The notes beneath the pieces are model-generated. The model was given only the letters and a program-made list of their open reading frames with translations, was not told the origin of the DNA and made no database searches. The translations under genes were made by a program, and so were the position numbers. Positions 22,901 to 47,451 of a DNA stretch of 64,000 nt are shown here, in pieces. The stretch lies in NCBI GenBank assembly GCA_947172415.1, contig OX359194.1:5022001-5086000 (forward strand), read 5' to 3'. The stretch comes from Chondrosia reniformis (Eukaryota > Porifera > Demospongiae > Chondrillida > Chondrillidae). The stretch's first letter is position 1. Each line of letters begins with the position of its first letter.

Positions 22901-25422
22901 GCTTGTATGCTGGACATAGCTTCCCAATTGGTGCTGCCACCATGGCCCTCAAGGCTGGCATTTCAGACTCCAAAATAAAGATGCTGGGACGCTGGGAGAG
23001 CTCAGCCTACCAACTTTATATTGGTACACGGAGGGAAGAGCTCGCTACAGTCCCTTCAGTGCTGGCCACTTAACCCCACAGTTCCTAAACATTCTCCATT
23101 AATTACTTATATCCAGCCATCATTGACAATTATAATTACTCAACATACATACATGGTTACCTATATAATATAGACAGATGCACAAACGTTTTATCAACTT
23201 ATAATAATTGATCATGACAGTAATATATTACCATATAGTCAGCAATTGCAAATTTACAAATTCCTATACTTAGCAATTTTATATATAAGCTCGTTAGGAA
23301 AGCGCATGGGGCTTCCCCCCTCTTTTAGCTGTCACAAATGTATCATTCAGTTTAATTTCTTCATGCTTTGGGGGACCTCTCCCCTCTTCCATGCTTTTGG
23401 GGGCCTCTCCCCTCTTCCATGCTTTTGGGGGCCTCTCCCCTCTTCCATGCTTTTGGGGGCCTCTCCCCTCTTCCATGCTTTTGGGGGCCTCTCCCTCTTC
23501 CATGCCTTGGGGGCCTCTCCCTCTTCCATGCCTTGGGGGCCTCTCCCCTCTTCCATGCCTTGGGGGCCTCTCCCCTCTTCCATGCCTTGGGGGACCTCTC
23601 CCCTCTTCCATGCTTTTGGGGGCCTCTCCCCTCTTCCATGCCTTGGGGGCCTCTCCCCTCTTTGTTAGGGTCGTGCCTCTTGGCAGCATGCGGTGGTACC
23701 TCATCTTTCCAAAGCAACCATTTTATGTAATGTAGGTGCAGGCTGACTTATCATGTAGTCAAGCCCAGGTAATAGGTCATAACTGGCCTTAGGGTAATTC
23801 CAACCTATTAACTGACAGGTCTCCATGTCCTATTATTTGGTCATTCATAACTTCGTGGATAAACCATATGGAATCCAAAGGATTGTCTTAAGAAAGCTGG
23901 GCCTAAGTATTACAATTTCCCTAATGGCCCTGCCTGCACCTTAAAATCTATATCATATTGTGGGGGTTGCTAGGCAACTCTATACCCCTAAATTTAGTGT
24001 TACAAGCTTGCTGCTTACCCCAGCCTTCCGCCAGCTTATTGCATAATATGCACAGCTAAAGGTTAACCCCTGGCACTACTTGCATGGCTTGCCCCATCAT
24101 AAGGTGTGGCATGTACTATCACTAAGCATTGACGGAGCGTATGAACATTAACATCAGTTTAATTGTATACCAATAAAAAATGGCCGCTCTACATGGGTCT
24201 AAACCAAGGGTAGATCGAAATTTTCAGACAAGAACACAAGTGAAACAAACTTGTTCCAGCTGCAAACACCAGCAGCATTCATAGCAATTTTCACACTGGC
24301 AAGGACACAAGAAGTAGGCTTATTTCAAGGACTGACAAACAATTGATAATATAAACATAATAAAATGTGAATATTTACGACTTGATTGAGGCTGTCACTT
24401 TAAGCAATTGACTGTCCAAGTGAGGTGACTGTTCATACTGTGGTTCCACTGTATTTTTCATGCAAACACCTGAATGTTGTACGATCAAAGATGCATGCTA
24501 TGATTCTCAATTGTTCTATTTTGTGATCTATTAAACTTTCGCTTTATAAAATTAATAGAATTTAAAATTCCTGTCAGTATCTGAAGATAACTACACTCTC
24601 TATACATACAAGTATCCAAAGGCAGTGGACAAGCAGATGAAAATTCAACAGTATTGACCATTTAAATTTCAAACTACATGTGTGGAGAAACACGTATTGA
24701 TGGCTCAAATGGTCCACATCACAGAAAACTAATACAGTCCCTTGATGTTTCGCTACAACCACTTAATAGGACTACATTTTATCAGAGGTACACACTGACC
24801 TTAAAAAGCATGTAGTCTGATCCATTGTCTACTCTGCTTGGAGGATTTATATAATTTACTAGTCTACAAGTAAAGTAAGGTACGAACATGTACACACTCA
24901 TCAGATGTGGAAAGTGTATATAGCAGAGCCTGTGATATTTTGGACTACAAACCTGATTTATACTATCCTGGTTTCTAAGAAGCATGCATATAAGGCCAAT
25001 GGATATGATATACACCTACTGAGTATATACTTTTAAAAATCTTACAATTTTAAGTAAAAATCAGGATCGACATCATCAGTGTCTACTAGATAGATTCTCC
25101 AATTATGTACAATCTTTATTCAATCAACAGACTTACGCCCAAAAGTCTTCAACAGTATTGAAAGTTGCAACCTCTTTTAACCTCTTTTCCCAGTCAAGAT
25201 GTTTATATTTATCACCCATAAGATACCAAAGCGTCCAACTATTCTCCAAAGGATGTTTCTTCTCGCTAGCAGGTGTATCAACGGCAGCAGGCTGCTGAGA
25301 CGAGAAAGAATGAAGATATTTCAAATTTCACAAAGCATTAAATCAGTGTCACTCGGCGGAGCCACACAACGAATAAACCAACTCTACTCTGTATCTACAA
25401 TACGGCAAACACTTACGATCAT
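16965..25422 (-). CDS. EIF4E: Eukaryotic translation initiation factor 4E
   Basis: Exons in coding order: 25417-25422 (ATGATC), 25137-25294, 24800-24863, 18278-18388, 17671-17810, 16965-17034, giving 182 residues with all phases closing. It binds the m7G cap of mRNA and recruits eIF4G for translation. Family landmarks are KHPLENSWTLWY, the cap-binding tryptophans in HLDWEKRL and IRPMWED, the adjacent Glu of that motif, DFWALVNYI, NGSDYMLFKEGI, EEICGAVV..RAK and LAIWTG. Both cap-stacking positions are Trp, as in class I eIF4E. The C-terminus stops after KIKYEVSFG and lacks the Ser/Thr-Lys tail that carries the MNK site (Ser209) in human eIF4E. The 6.4-kb intron between exons 3 and 4 houses a retroelement remnant and a minisatellite. 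The tiny first exon is the least certain part. Confidence 0.9.
18058..18239. repeat. EIF4E: 21-bp tandem repeat in an eIF4E intron
   Basis: About 8.5 copies of a 21-bp unit reading GGATACAGTCTACAGCTATA plus C, alternating TC/TG variants. Because 21 is a multiple of 3, all frames stay open, which creates spurious repetitive open frames on both strands. It lies 39 bp upstream (plus sense) of the exon at 18278-18388. Confidence 0.95.
18540..18925. repeat. EIF4E: Telomere-like words and a duplicated 55-60 bp block
   Basis: CCCTAATAACCCTAACTC faces TTAGGGTTAGGGTTAC within 60 bp, an inverted pair of telomere-like hexamers. Two similar blocks follow (about 18627-18690 and 18868-18925: GGGTCAATxxGGTATCA, AGAxxxxCTTGAAAAA, AGAACCTA). 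Probably part of a decayed mobile element in the eIF4E intron. Confidence 0.5.
19234..20783 (+). other. Unassigned element-associated open frames in the eIF4E intron
   Basis: Several short plus-strand frames (19234-19422, 19598-19789, 19931-20152, 20436-20783) lie upstream of the retroelement domains. They include a lysine-rich coiled stretch (LRKKVNALKKLLKDL) and frames interrupted by stops and shifts. I do not recognise a domain. They may be the 5' part of the same retroelement or a separate decayed element. Confidence 0.35.
20860..21435 (+). pseudogene. Gag-like frame of a DIRS-like retroelement, decayed
   Basis: 191-residue frame with SLAWAAYERSFRANVVADPS and a Cys-rich end (CDKWNDGNYCPF), resembling the nucleocapsid-like ORF of tyrosine-recombinase retrotransposons. 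Upstream coding continues in another frame (NHYVELSELLPEK at about 20850-20900), so there is a frameshift near 20920. A 25-bp tandem duplication at about 21267-21316 disrupts the Cys motif. Not functional. Confidence 0.6.
21690..22130 (+). pseudogene. Reverse transcriptase fragment of a DIRS-like retroelement
   Basis: Residues matching reverse transcriptase blocks: LAKIDISSVFRIIPVHPSD, then FSLKSAPMLFNAYADALEWIL, then LDDFLVAGP, which is the catalytic YxDD region in the next frame (a frameshift sits near 22050). The RNase H and most of the thumb region are absent: about 70 bp later the sequence is already recombinase-like. This implies an internal deletion. Confidence 0.75.
22200..23073 (+). 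pseudogene. Tyrosine recombinase of a DIRS-like retroelement, decayed
   Basis: N-terminal SAM-like part (STIRLYLSAIRN, LKGIKRVQAF), then FGFLRCAEFT containing the first catalytic Arg, then YAGHSFPIGAAT and LGRWESSAYQLYI with the Tyr nucleophile region. The second catalytic Arg of the HxxR motif is replaced by Pro (HSFPIG). At least two frameshifts and an internal stop (22741-22746) separate the parts. RT plus tyrosine recombinase identifies the DIRS/Ngaro group rather than an LTR element. No split direct or inverted termini were identified. Confidence 0.78.
23366..23664. repeat. EIF4E: 27-29 bp minisatellite in the eIF4E intron
   Basis: About 10-11 copies of a G/C-rich unit (GGGGGCCTCTCCCCTCTTCC followed by ATGCTTTT or ATGCCTT). 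Strong purine/pyrimidine strand asymmetry. It gives open frames in several frames on both strands, none of which is a believable protein. Confidence 0.95.
23665..24799. other. Remainder of the eIF4E intron
   Basis: No exon or gene recognised. Contains GGTTGCTAGGCAACTC, a near-palindrome at about 23968, and scattered AT-rich sequence. Confidence 0.4.
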
Positions 25423-26999
25423 ATTGTGTAGCGATTAACCTTCATTAAATTAAAAACAGAGTTCTTATACTAAATAACTAAACTACAAAACTAAAAGGTG
25501 TTAGCTCGGATAAAACTCATATTATTCGCACTTTAAGTGTCTATTTTCATAAGGTACAGGATTTAAAAACGATTCTTAGCTGTTTCTACAGCTTAAAACT
25601 ATCAGTACAAGCGGGAAAATACTTTAATCTACGCTAGAACGAACCAATCCTTAACCTGCAAGTTTAATTTCAACTGTAATTTTCATTACTATACTACACA
25701 CATACTTCTCGTTCTGTCATTTGGAGCTCTGCTGAAGTAAAGAAAAGGCTGACGTACTTTCTTGTAGACTCGTGTACTCTTGCGAAATCACCAACACGCA
25801 GTATCACTATCACACATGGCTCCACCCTCTACGAGCAATCGGGCTATGTCAACTTCCTTATTTCCTTTTTGGAAGCCTTATGAATAGAAAGGGTTGACCT
25901 TTCCTAGTGATGTAATCTATTGGTAGCCATAAATGTACGCTCTTGAGACAGTATCCCACCTCTTCGGTATATAGCCGAGTATGCAGTTTTATTGTTCTTT
26001 CTATTTTTTCTGGATGTAGAAAGAGCTACCAAAACAAGTACCAAAGTGTATAGGGAGTACCAAACTTGAAAGTGTATAGGAATGATGCAGTTTAAATTAG
26101 TGCACTGGCTGCTTGTAGTGGAAAATGTTCTGTCCATGTATGCAGATAAGCTGCTGCAAAGGAGTGGTAAATTGAGGTTGGCTGTATAGGAAATATGGGG
26201 CTCTCATTTATTAACTGATGGCTTACAGTATTTACTAATTTTGATCTTTAGCAGAAGTACACTACCTTCTGTACCAAAGTTGCATGGATGTATGCATGTA
26301 GACATATGTAGGAATCTTACATGCTTTTTCAAGTGCCTTATATTAGATCACCTAATATACTTGTTTTCATTCTGTCTTGAGATGTAAGTTAGTATGTACA
26401 TAGTCTCTCTATTTAATGACTCCAAAAACAAACTAAAATGCAAACTTCAGAAGCATACCCCACCCCTTTTGATCACAAGTTATTCCACATATATCTATTT
26501 CCACATATATCTAATTCCACATATATCTAATTTTATGAAAAGCAAAGCTGAAAAGCTTTGATAAATTATGTATGTTGTCTTTTTGAACAAGTATGTGATC
26601 AGAGTAAAAAGTTCAATATCTCAGCCTAAGCCACCTGGGCCTCTCGCGTATCTAAATAAGCAAACACTTAGCTATTGATTTGCATCATCTCTAAGAGGTC
26701 TATATACTATAAGAAATCAAAATACGACAATTAAAACATTACTTATTTACTACCACTCTCCCTAACTAGATAATAATGGTTCATATCAACAAGCATCTGC
26801 TAATAGCTGCAATCTACACCTCATGCCATGAGAATATTCTACAATTATCTTCTTCCAAGAAGGTACAGTATACAGTACATACGTACCTCACAACGTGACA
26901 GTACCAATGTACATGTGTGCATTTATGCCTTGAGAGCTATGAGGCGTGGTTGAAATTGTGCAACAGTGTAAACCTCCCACGTGGCTGTTAGAGAAGAAA
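25423..26999. other. Intergenic and promoter region between eIF4E and ABCD3
   Basis: Head-to-head gap of about 1.6 kb. On the minus strand 25797-25872 there is a single ankyrin-repeat-like stretch (EVDIARLLVEGGA) closed by stops on both sides, likely a fragment. A short direct repeat (TCCACATATATCTA, three times) lies at about 26484-26532. No intact gene supported. Confidence 0.45.
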
Positions 27000-39035
<12,036 letters not shown>

Positions 39036-40536
39036 TTAAACTATTCAACTACATACCTTGTACTTATGTAGTACATATACTACAATATACTGAGTGACTC
39101 CTGTATTAATAGTTGGTATTATACAAGTTATATTTCTTTGTTTTTATATTATATAAGAAACATTTCTATTAACCTGTAAAGTATATTTATAAACACGTAT
39201 ACAGTAACAATTGTACTTTTGTTGATCTGCCATGAGTAGAGCTTGAAGTTCAAACTTGAAATTCAATTTGATATAATTATTTAGTAAATCCTATTAGGAA
39301 GTCAAAACCTTCCATTACAGTATATGAGATGCTTAAGTTTTGTTAGTGTATGAAGTGTATGATATACATATATGTAGCTAATCCTTACATATATAGGCTT
39401 CTTTTATTCCTTCTCCACTGGGTCAGACAGCTTTTTCTAGGAATTTAACCCTTTATCAGTGACCCTGGGAGTCTTTGCCATTTTCTTGACCTTTTGTGGG
39501 TCCTTAGAATACAAGATCTGAGAGGTATACAACTAACTTCAATGAGCTAATCAGTTTTTGGAGGATCAGTGTTAGAAAAGTCAGTTCTAGATCTTCTATG
39601 TACGCACATTCTTTAATTGGCCAAAGTTTACATTTGATGGATTACAAGTGAATACTTTAATAAGTCTGCCAGTGAATTTTTGTGGCAACTGAATATCCCA
39701 TAATGTGTATATTATCTTTTTGGTAGATTAAAATTTGAATAAGTGATCTTTTATTCCAGTTGTATTGAATGTTTTTTGATGTCTCTAGGTGGAGTCCAAT
39801 TGTCTGACTAGTCTGTTTACCTTCTTTTGTGTTATTTGTGACACAATGTCAGAGAGAATAATTACATTTGATTAAGAGTAGAGATAACCCAGTGGTAATA
39901 TACACCAGCTGGAGGAGGTGCCTTCTTCTGTTTTAGCTCTATATACTTACATAGCTTTCCTCCTGACACTAGTTTAGTAGGTTGTTATGTACACTTGTAC
40001 TGTAAGTCTTTATTTGAGAAAGGCAGTTTCCGTTTCCTTACAGCCAAGCAAGATCAAGGTGTTAAAAAATTTTTCCTTACATAGTATTCTGGAAATGCCA
40101 AACTTATATTATGATGTTTATTTAGAATTTTTGGTTTCTATAGTTACATGCATATAGAATCTGATAATTTTAAATTTACCATAGTTATGCAACTTTTAGT
40201 GTATAAATATGTAGGAGTATCTATTGATATATCTATCGTCTATTACACTCCTTATTTGAAAACTTAGACAGGTATAGATAGATAGCCATATTAGTACGTG
40301 AGTTGAATGTTTCATGTTTCACAGAATGCTATGACAAGTTCACTTAAACTAATAAGGCTATAAGGGGTGTGCTGTTCCAGTTGAATTCCAAGTGTCTACA
40401 TATTTATATGGCTTTGCTCCTTTGCTATATAAAGCTGCACCTTGCTCTTCAAGTGTATGTATACCCAGCATAGATATAACCTTGGACTATTGGCTCTTGA
40501 TCAACAAAGGATTATATATACTATAAAACAGTTGAA
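39036..40536. other. Intergenic between the two ABC transporter genes
   Basis: Tandem same-strand gap of 1.5 kb holding the ABCD3 3' end and the ABCG2-like promoter. AT-rich. TATATAAAGCTGCACC at about 40424 is a TATA-like word 113 bp before the ABCG start. No gene seen. Confidence 0.5.
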
Positions 40537-43500
40537 ATGTCTTCAATTGAGACCTCTGATGACAGTGAGAGGGCTGTGGAGCTAAACCAATTGCCTTACT
40601 ATATGGAAGAGCCTCGATGTGCAGGATTGAATAAGTATAGCAGTTTGATCAGAAGAAAGCCTGTCAGCACGCTGATATTTGAAGATATTGGTTATGCCAT
40701 CAGTCAGGCAAATTGCTGCAAATGTAAAAAGGAGGAAAAAGTCATTTTGGAAGGAATAACGTTAGAATCATGAGATATAGACACAATAACTTTTAATTTG
40801 TGGTTTTAATATACTCACTAGAAAAAATGTAGTTATTGTTTCACTTGGATTCTACGTTTTGTAGCGGAATGATGGGACCAGGTCTTAATGCTATTCTAGG
40901 ACCCACTGGAAGTGGAAAAACTACGTGAGTTACTGTTAATGAAACCAACTGACGAGTTTAAAATCACTGAAAAATGAAGCAGGTAAAGATAAGATTTATA
41001 TTTAGATGTTTGAAAAAAACAGTGACAAATAGCTGCAATACAGCAGTGCTAGCATATGACTGGCTTCCATCTTGTTTGACACTATACAAACCTATTGTAT
41101 TTATAATAATAGTATAGCAACATTTATATAGGTATGAAAGAAGTTGAGGAATGTTAATTGTTGCAATATAGGCATGATGTCTACTCAATCCACTGTTACT
41201 ACTATTGAATTCTTACTAACATTAGCTGATAGAGGATGTCAATATTTAGAAGTCCTAATACTCACTGTATGTTTCAGAGCAACAGAGTTTGTGTCTGTGG
41301 ACCCTATTAGTGGTTATTAATTAATAATTGAAGTTATTATTAAATTATACCTTACAAAAAGTTTTACACTGTTGCTGTTTGTGTATTTTAATTGTATAGT
41401 CTTTTGGATACACTAGCTGGGAGGAAAGACAAACGCTATGTAACTGGAAAGATAAGGCTAAATGGCGAGGTCATGCCTAGCGACTTGCACCACAGATTGG
41501 GCTATGTTGTACAGGTAGGCTTGCAGCAAACCATAAAGTGCTTGATCAGATGCCCAGATAAATCCACTTTCTAAATCCTCATAAAATCCACACATCCATA
41601 AATCCACATTCTTCACTCACAATTACCTGCAGGAAGACATGCTTGTAGGAACTCTAACTGTAAGAGAGAATATTCAGTTTTCAGCTTCTCTGAGATTGCC
41701 AAAGGGCTACACCAAAGAAGAGAGGGTAAATGCTGTGGAGGAAGTCATAAAGGAACTGGGACTTACCAGTTGTGCCGATACAAAGGTGCACCCTATACGT
41801 ATATACGTATATACGTACATATACTCATTGCTTGATGGATTTTGACTTGACTACAAGAGATTCCATGCTATTTTGACTTAGCTAACATTTATATGTACAT
41901 GTAGCACTACATATATATTAAATTGACAATTAGGTATATATTCATAATATATCTTTGCCCTTAGATTGGTAATCAGTACACTCGTGGTGTATCAGGTGGA
42001 GAGAAGAAGCGTACCAGCATTGGAATGGAGCTGATTACTTCCCCCAGCATCCTATGCTTGGATGAGCCAACCACAGGATTGGATGCCAGTACTGCAGTAT
42101 CTGTAATGACATTACTGAAAGAGTAAGTGAGTACTTTGAATTGAGTTATCTTATACACAGAGGACCAAATCTTAGGTTTCATAAGGCATGAAACCTTTTC
42201 AAAACCCTTTTGATTTAAATCTATGTCTGAAAGACTAATTTTAAAGGCTTCAAACCTGCCCCTTGTCACATACTTCAAACCTGGTGGATCAAACAGGTTT
42301 CATGCTACTGAAACTCAAGATAGACGATACTGATTGTGCTCAAGTTATATCTACGTATATTCTGTATGTACTACTTTTTGTAATAGACAGACATTGTCTG
42401 GGTGCAGTACACCATATATTTGTGTTATTCAATACTGTTTGTGATAAATTTGCATTTTTAAAACTTAAGTCTAATGTACCTTGTATGTTAACAGCTGCTT
42501 TGAATAATTTAATAGGATCAGCAAATGTGGTAGAACAATCATCTTTTCAATTCATCAACCTCGATATTCAATCTCCAAGTTATTTGACAATATTACACTG
42601 CTGTCAAAAGGCCAATTGGTGTTTCATGGAGAAGCAAGCTTGGCACTCCCTTATTTCTCTTCCATTGGTAAGTAAGACCATTTTAGCTGCTGTATACCTG
42701 AAGAGAGTTGAATATTATGTATGTATGTAGGGGCTTGTAGTACACTCCTGTATTTGTATGATTCCTAGTATTGTTGGGTCTAAGTGTGCAATTTTCCATG
42801 TAATGTCTCCCAGCTATAAATGTCCATATTAGCTTTATAGGTTGACATTTCATGTCTTCTTACACTTACAAAGAGGAAATATCAAATTTACACATACGTA
42901 CCTATATATGTACATGTGTGGTGTCTTTGAGAAAGTGAAATTTGATTATTACTTTACAACTTTCCCATAATTTATAGGTCATGAATGTGAGAAATACAAT
43001 AATCCGGCTGACTTTTTTCTTGACACTATACATCTGCATGAAGATGGGTGCACTACCATCTCTTCAAAACTTGATACAAATCTTGAACAAAATAGCCTAA
43101 CAAACCACTGTCAACCCCCAAGAGGTATTATACATAATGCTCCATCTTACCATTGCATGAATAATTCAAAGATGCAATTGTAAATGACAAGTATAACAAA
43201 GCTCCTAACAACTTTATTACTTTATAAATATAATGTTTTAATCATAATGTACCTTATGTAATTTACATTATTCATATTGAGACTTATTATCTTATAGAAG
43301 GCGATGTTGAAGCTGGTTTAGTCCCACTGTCAGAAAAATTTAAGATCTCTCAAGAGTTTAGTAACCTCAAGAAATCTATTCAGGCGCTTTATGCACCTCA
43401 AGCAGAGCCAAGCAAATGGGCTACCTTGAGAGGTCAAGGAAGAAAGCAAGCAACTTATGCTAGCAATTTTTTCCGCCAGGTGAAGCTTAACCATTTACTT

Positions 43501-46404
43501 AATTAAGAGCAGAAAAATTTAGAATCAGTTTTTGATTTACAGTTAATGCCTTTTATCCAAGAGACCTGAAAAAGCAGATTAATATTCAAAGTGATAGTAA
43601 TCTACCCACAAATATTTAGAAAAATTACATACGTACGTATGTATAGTATATTTTGACCTTTTATTGTATATAGCTTCCTATCTCAATCAATATAGTGATG
43701 TGAATTCACAATTGTACTGTATAATAGCTTTCATTTTACTATTTTCTTGCATTTAGCTTTTAGTCGTGTCTCAGAGAACCACTAAGAGTGTTCTAAGAAA
43801 TCCTCATGCCTACATCATGCAGGTACTCTATACATCCATACAGTACACACATATGTGCCTATATGTAGTACATGTCTGCCTTACATTTCACAGGATCAAA
43901 TTACAGGTTTCATATGGTGTGAAATCTATTTGAAACTTCTTGAACAGCCAGGTTTCAAAGGGTGCTCAAGAATGTGCTAACAGATTAATTTCACGGGTTT
44001 CAAGTTTTAACAGCCCCCTTTCCGAGTTTTATACATACTTTCATATACCTTTTGAAACCTGGCAGTTCAAAAGAGTTTCAAATAGGTTTCATGCCTTCTG
44101 AAACCTGATATTTGATCATGTGTTTCTTTAATAATGGACAGTTCATAATTATGTGTATTTACATATATACTGTATAAAGCCATCAGTTTAGATAGAGACT
44201 TCATAACTATATATATTCTGTCCTTTCCAATTATTATGACCTACGTAGTGTAAATAAATATTAATAACTATTTTCTTTTATCTTTTATGTAGATAATTAC
44301 TATGATATTCCTTGCTTTGGTGGTAGGAGTAATATACTTTCAAATCGATGATAATGTCAGTCAGTATGGGCTTAATAACAGGTACACATACAGTGTATAT
44401 GCCTTTCATTCATACAGAAATCCTGATTCATGTGCTTGTATTTATTAATCGAGTCTGAATGTATTTAATTTATATCTTCTTATTCTTTAAATATATGTAT
44501 GTGGTACATGTTATGATAGTATGTATGCAAAGCGCAAAGTGATCAATATTACAATTATTATCACTATATATTGTTGCTATATACGTATATATTAGTATAA
44601 GAGCTTTGGACACCTTGTCCCTAATGGAAAATTTGAGGAGCTTCCGTTTTGTTTATTTTCATATGTTACTGTTACTCCTTGCAGACTTGGAGTGTTTTTC
44701 TTTATCATAATGAACATGGTCTTCACAAACCTCTCAGCAGTGGATCTTTTCATAAGACAGAAACCTCTTTTCATGTAAGCTAATGTACTCTTCGTTGTAA
44801 TACAAATGCATATAATAACTCTCCTTCTAAATCTATGTATATAATCACATCTTATTTTTGTCAGTCCTCCCTTAATTCTGTATGTCATTATATCTAATTT
44901 TTGTAGCCATGAAAATGCTAGTGGTTATTACAGGGTGTCTGCCTTCTTTCTGGCCAAAACATTCCTTGATCTCCTTCCAGTTAGAATATTCCCAATTGTC
45001 ATCTTCTCGGGAATAACTTATGCCATGATAGGTACGTATGTACGTATTTATTTAAATACGTACTGTATGTACATGTTGAGTATTTATTTATTAATGCACT
45101 GTACATACGTATGTACATATTTACAATTTCACTTACTACGTACGTATATACGTACCTCCAGCCTTTTATTATCTGTGTATTGTACGTATGCATATACATA
45201 TGTATGCACATGCATTTGAAGAGTTATCATATATAACTTTCTACTTGCTTTTCCTTTACAGGTTTTAGACCAGATTTCGGCTCTTTTATTATCTACATGT
45301 TAACATTGATGTTGACAGCGACTGTTTCCTGTTCGCTAGCCTTTGCTATTAGCGCTGTTGTGAGGTTGACAGCTATTGGTAACCTTCTAGTGGCTCTTAC
45401 CTTTGTGTTTGCAATGGTACGTGCTAAAAGTTGAATCATTTACACCTTCAGTAATTTTGAAATATGAAATATGAAAACCTTCAGTAATTTTGAAATATGA
45501 GTTTGATTTGGTACCTTACAAATACTAGCACATGTATATACACGTACGTACTATTTTTAAAATAAAGAATACTTACATTTATATAAATGTATATTTACGT
45601 ATATATCCATTAGCATTGATTATTTGGACAAACTGCTTTGATTTTGCAGGTGTTCGGTGGATTTTTAATCAGTTTGGAGAGTATAGCCCCATGGTTGTCA
45701 TGGCTGCAGTATCTCAGTACCTTTCGCTATTCCATGGCAGTAAGTAGAATTCTAGCTCAATTTAGGGAATATAACTGACATGTTTCTTACTGTATATATA
45801 AAGTAAAATCCACCAAATGCCATAAATTCAAGCAATCCTCCATATATTCTTCCTGTCAAAATTTCCAGATACAGTATATGGCATTTGGTTTATTTGGCTG
45901 TGATGTCCTTGGAAATTGTACATTAGTGCATTGCTGTATCATGTGATTGTAGGCACTGTCTATAAATGAACTGAAAGACCAATACTTTTGTCAAGTGAAC
46001 TCCACATTGCTTGAATTTCTTTCCACTGTAATGAATGGAACACAGTGGTGAGTGTACTGTGTACGTATTAGCATCATATTGAAATTATATATTGTGTACC
46101 ATTAACATGTCAATTTAACTGGTACCTACGTATATATAACTGTCTAGGCATTTTCACTGTGGAACATAATATATACTGTAACTAATTCAAATTTGTAGAT
46201 GTAGTAGTCTGAGTTATTATTATGTATGCTTTACTTCTCTATACTGCTAGTCAAGGGGAGCTAATTTCAGGGAATCAATTCCTCACTGGATTGGGATATT
46301 ATAACATTGATTTGTGGTACAACGAACTTGCCTTGTTTCTAATGGCAACTCTACTCTTGTTGCTAGCCTATGTCAACCTGAGACTCATCAATAAGCAACG
46401 GTGA
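40537..46404 (+). CDS. ABCG2: ABCG-family half-transporter, ABCG2-like
   Basis: 16 exons: 40537-40760, 40865-40924, 41400-41514, 41633-41785, 41965-42122, 42516-42667, 42978-43124, 43298-43479, 43757-43822, 44293-44381, 44685-44774, 44907-45031, 45262-45416, 45650-45739, 45953-46047, 46251-46404; 684 residues, phases close. Order is nucleotide-binding domain then membrane domain, the reverse of ABCD and typical of ABCG. Motifs: [17 protein letters not shown] (Walker A), [44 protein letters not shown] (signature), [11 protein letters not shown] (Walker B), [22 protein letters not shown], then six membrane helices including [17 protein letters not shown] and [14 protein letters not shown]. Similarity is strongest to ABCG2 (BCRP), a plasma-membrane exporter of xenobiotics, porphyrins and sterol conjugates. 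Substrate here is inferred only. MITE copies lie in introns 5 and 9. Confidence 0.94.
42156..42335. mobile_element. Diverged copy of the CACAGGATC foldback MITE
   Basis: CACAGAGGACCAAATCTTAG, then GGTTTCATAAGGCATGAAACC, with inverted GGTTTCATGCTACTGAAAC at the other end. More degraded than the copies at 5841 and 43889. ABCG2-like intron 5. Confidence 0.5.
43889..44122. mobile_element. Foldback MITE with CACAGGATC ends, copy B
   Basis: Begins CACAGGATCAAATTACAGGT and ends AAACCTGATATTTGATCATG plus TG, with about 60-nt inverted ends. Flanked by TTT on both sides, like copy A at 5841-6043. 234 bp, non-coding, in ABCG2-like intron 9. Confidence 0.75.
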
Positions 46405-47451
46405 TAATGTCTACTAACATTAACTTTGTCAACCTTTTTATATCTTTATAAACGTATATTCAGTATATACCTCACACAGTGTTGTTACATGTATATTCAT
46501 TGAATATTATTCATAATTTTCACTGTCAATGTACATACATAACTACAGTATGTGTACGTATATCATATACTGTATATGGACCTGGAATTTCATTCCAGGA
46601 CCTATAATTGAGAAGTTTACTAGCTAAATCTAACATAGACATTTATAAACACTGTACATATATATACATATATAGCCATATATATGTATTGTTCATTTGG
46701 CTATAGTATACGTATAACACAACCTGCATACAATCATGTAACAGCTTAACCCTCAAGAACATGCTATTCTTACTCCAAAGATTAATTAAAGGGGTCAATA
46801 AAGTAATGGAGGCATATCAAATTCTACAAATGCTTCACAACTAGCTCCTGATTATAGTGATTCTGTATAGATAATCCAGAACTGTAAAATGTATATATGA
46901 TGACTTCTTGATCCCTTCAAGGGTGGAATCAAAAAAAACTTCAAATGGTTTTCAAAATTCTAGACTTTCTATGGGGCCTTTGTCCATGTAAAATGTGAAT
47001 AGAATGTTACCTATTATGTACATATGTGTATTATACCTATAACCAAGGGAGATATATATACGCTGACTAGCCAAGTGCTAAAATAAGATTTCATTGTTGG
47101 TGTAATATCTTTCAGTGATTATCTCCTACTATATGATCGCATGTGAAAATATATAGTCATAGCAACTTTAACTACGTATTACGTAACCTTTTGTAGTTAT
47201 CATTTGTTATGTGTTTAAGTTTAGCAAGTGAGGCTTTGGTATGTGTTGCCTTGGTTACTGTAAGCTGGATATATTTGGTTATATTACCTCATGTGTGTAA
47301 CCAAGGCAATAGGTGTGTCCTACTGTACTTTGACTGCCTTTGGTATATTGCCTAAATTGCTTGGAAAATCATGAACATGTACATATTACATATATACGAG
47401 TCTATTGGCATTATATATACTGCAAATTATATTTTAATAAAAAAACAAAAA
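46405..47451. other. Intergenic, convergent gene ends
   Basis: Between the ABCG2-like stop (plus) and the receptor copy 2 stop (minus). AT-rich with TATACGTA words. AATAAAAAAAC near 47438 lies on the plus strand. No gene seen. Confidence 0.5.

Noticed and set aside
23246-23735. Several 78-140-residue frames on both strands
   Set aside because: G/C-rich 27-29 bp minisatellite. Overlapping frames on both strands show repeat origin.
25797-25872. Single ankyrin-repeat-like segment on the minus strand
   Set aside because: Closed by stops on both sides and lacks partner repeats or splice sites. Too short to call more than a fragment.
42263-42730. 155-residue plus-strand frame
   Set aside because: It reads an ABCG2-like exon in the wrong frame plus intron and MITE sequence. 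The correct frame is given in the ABCG2-like entry.
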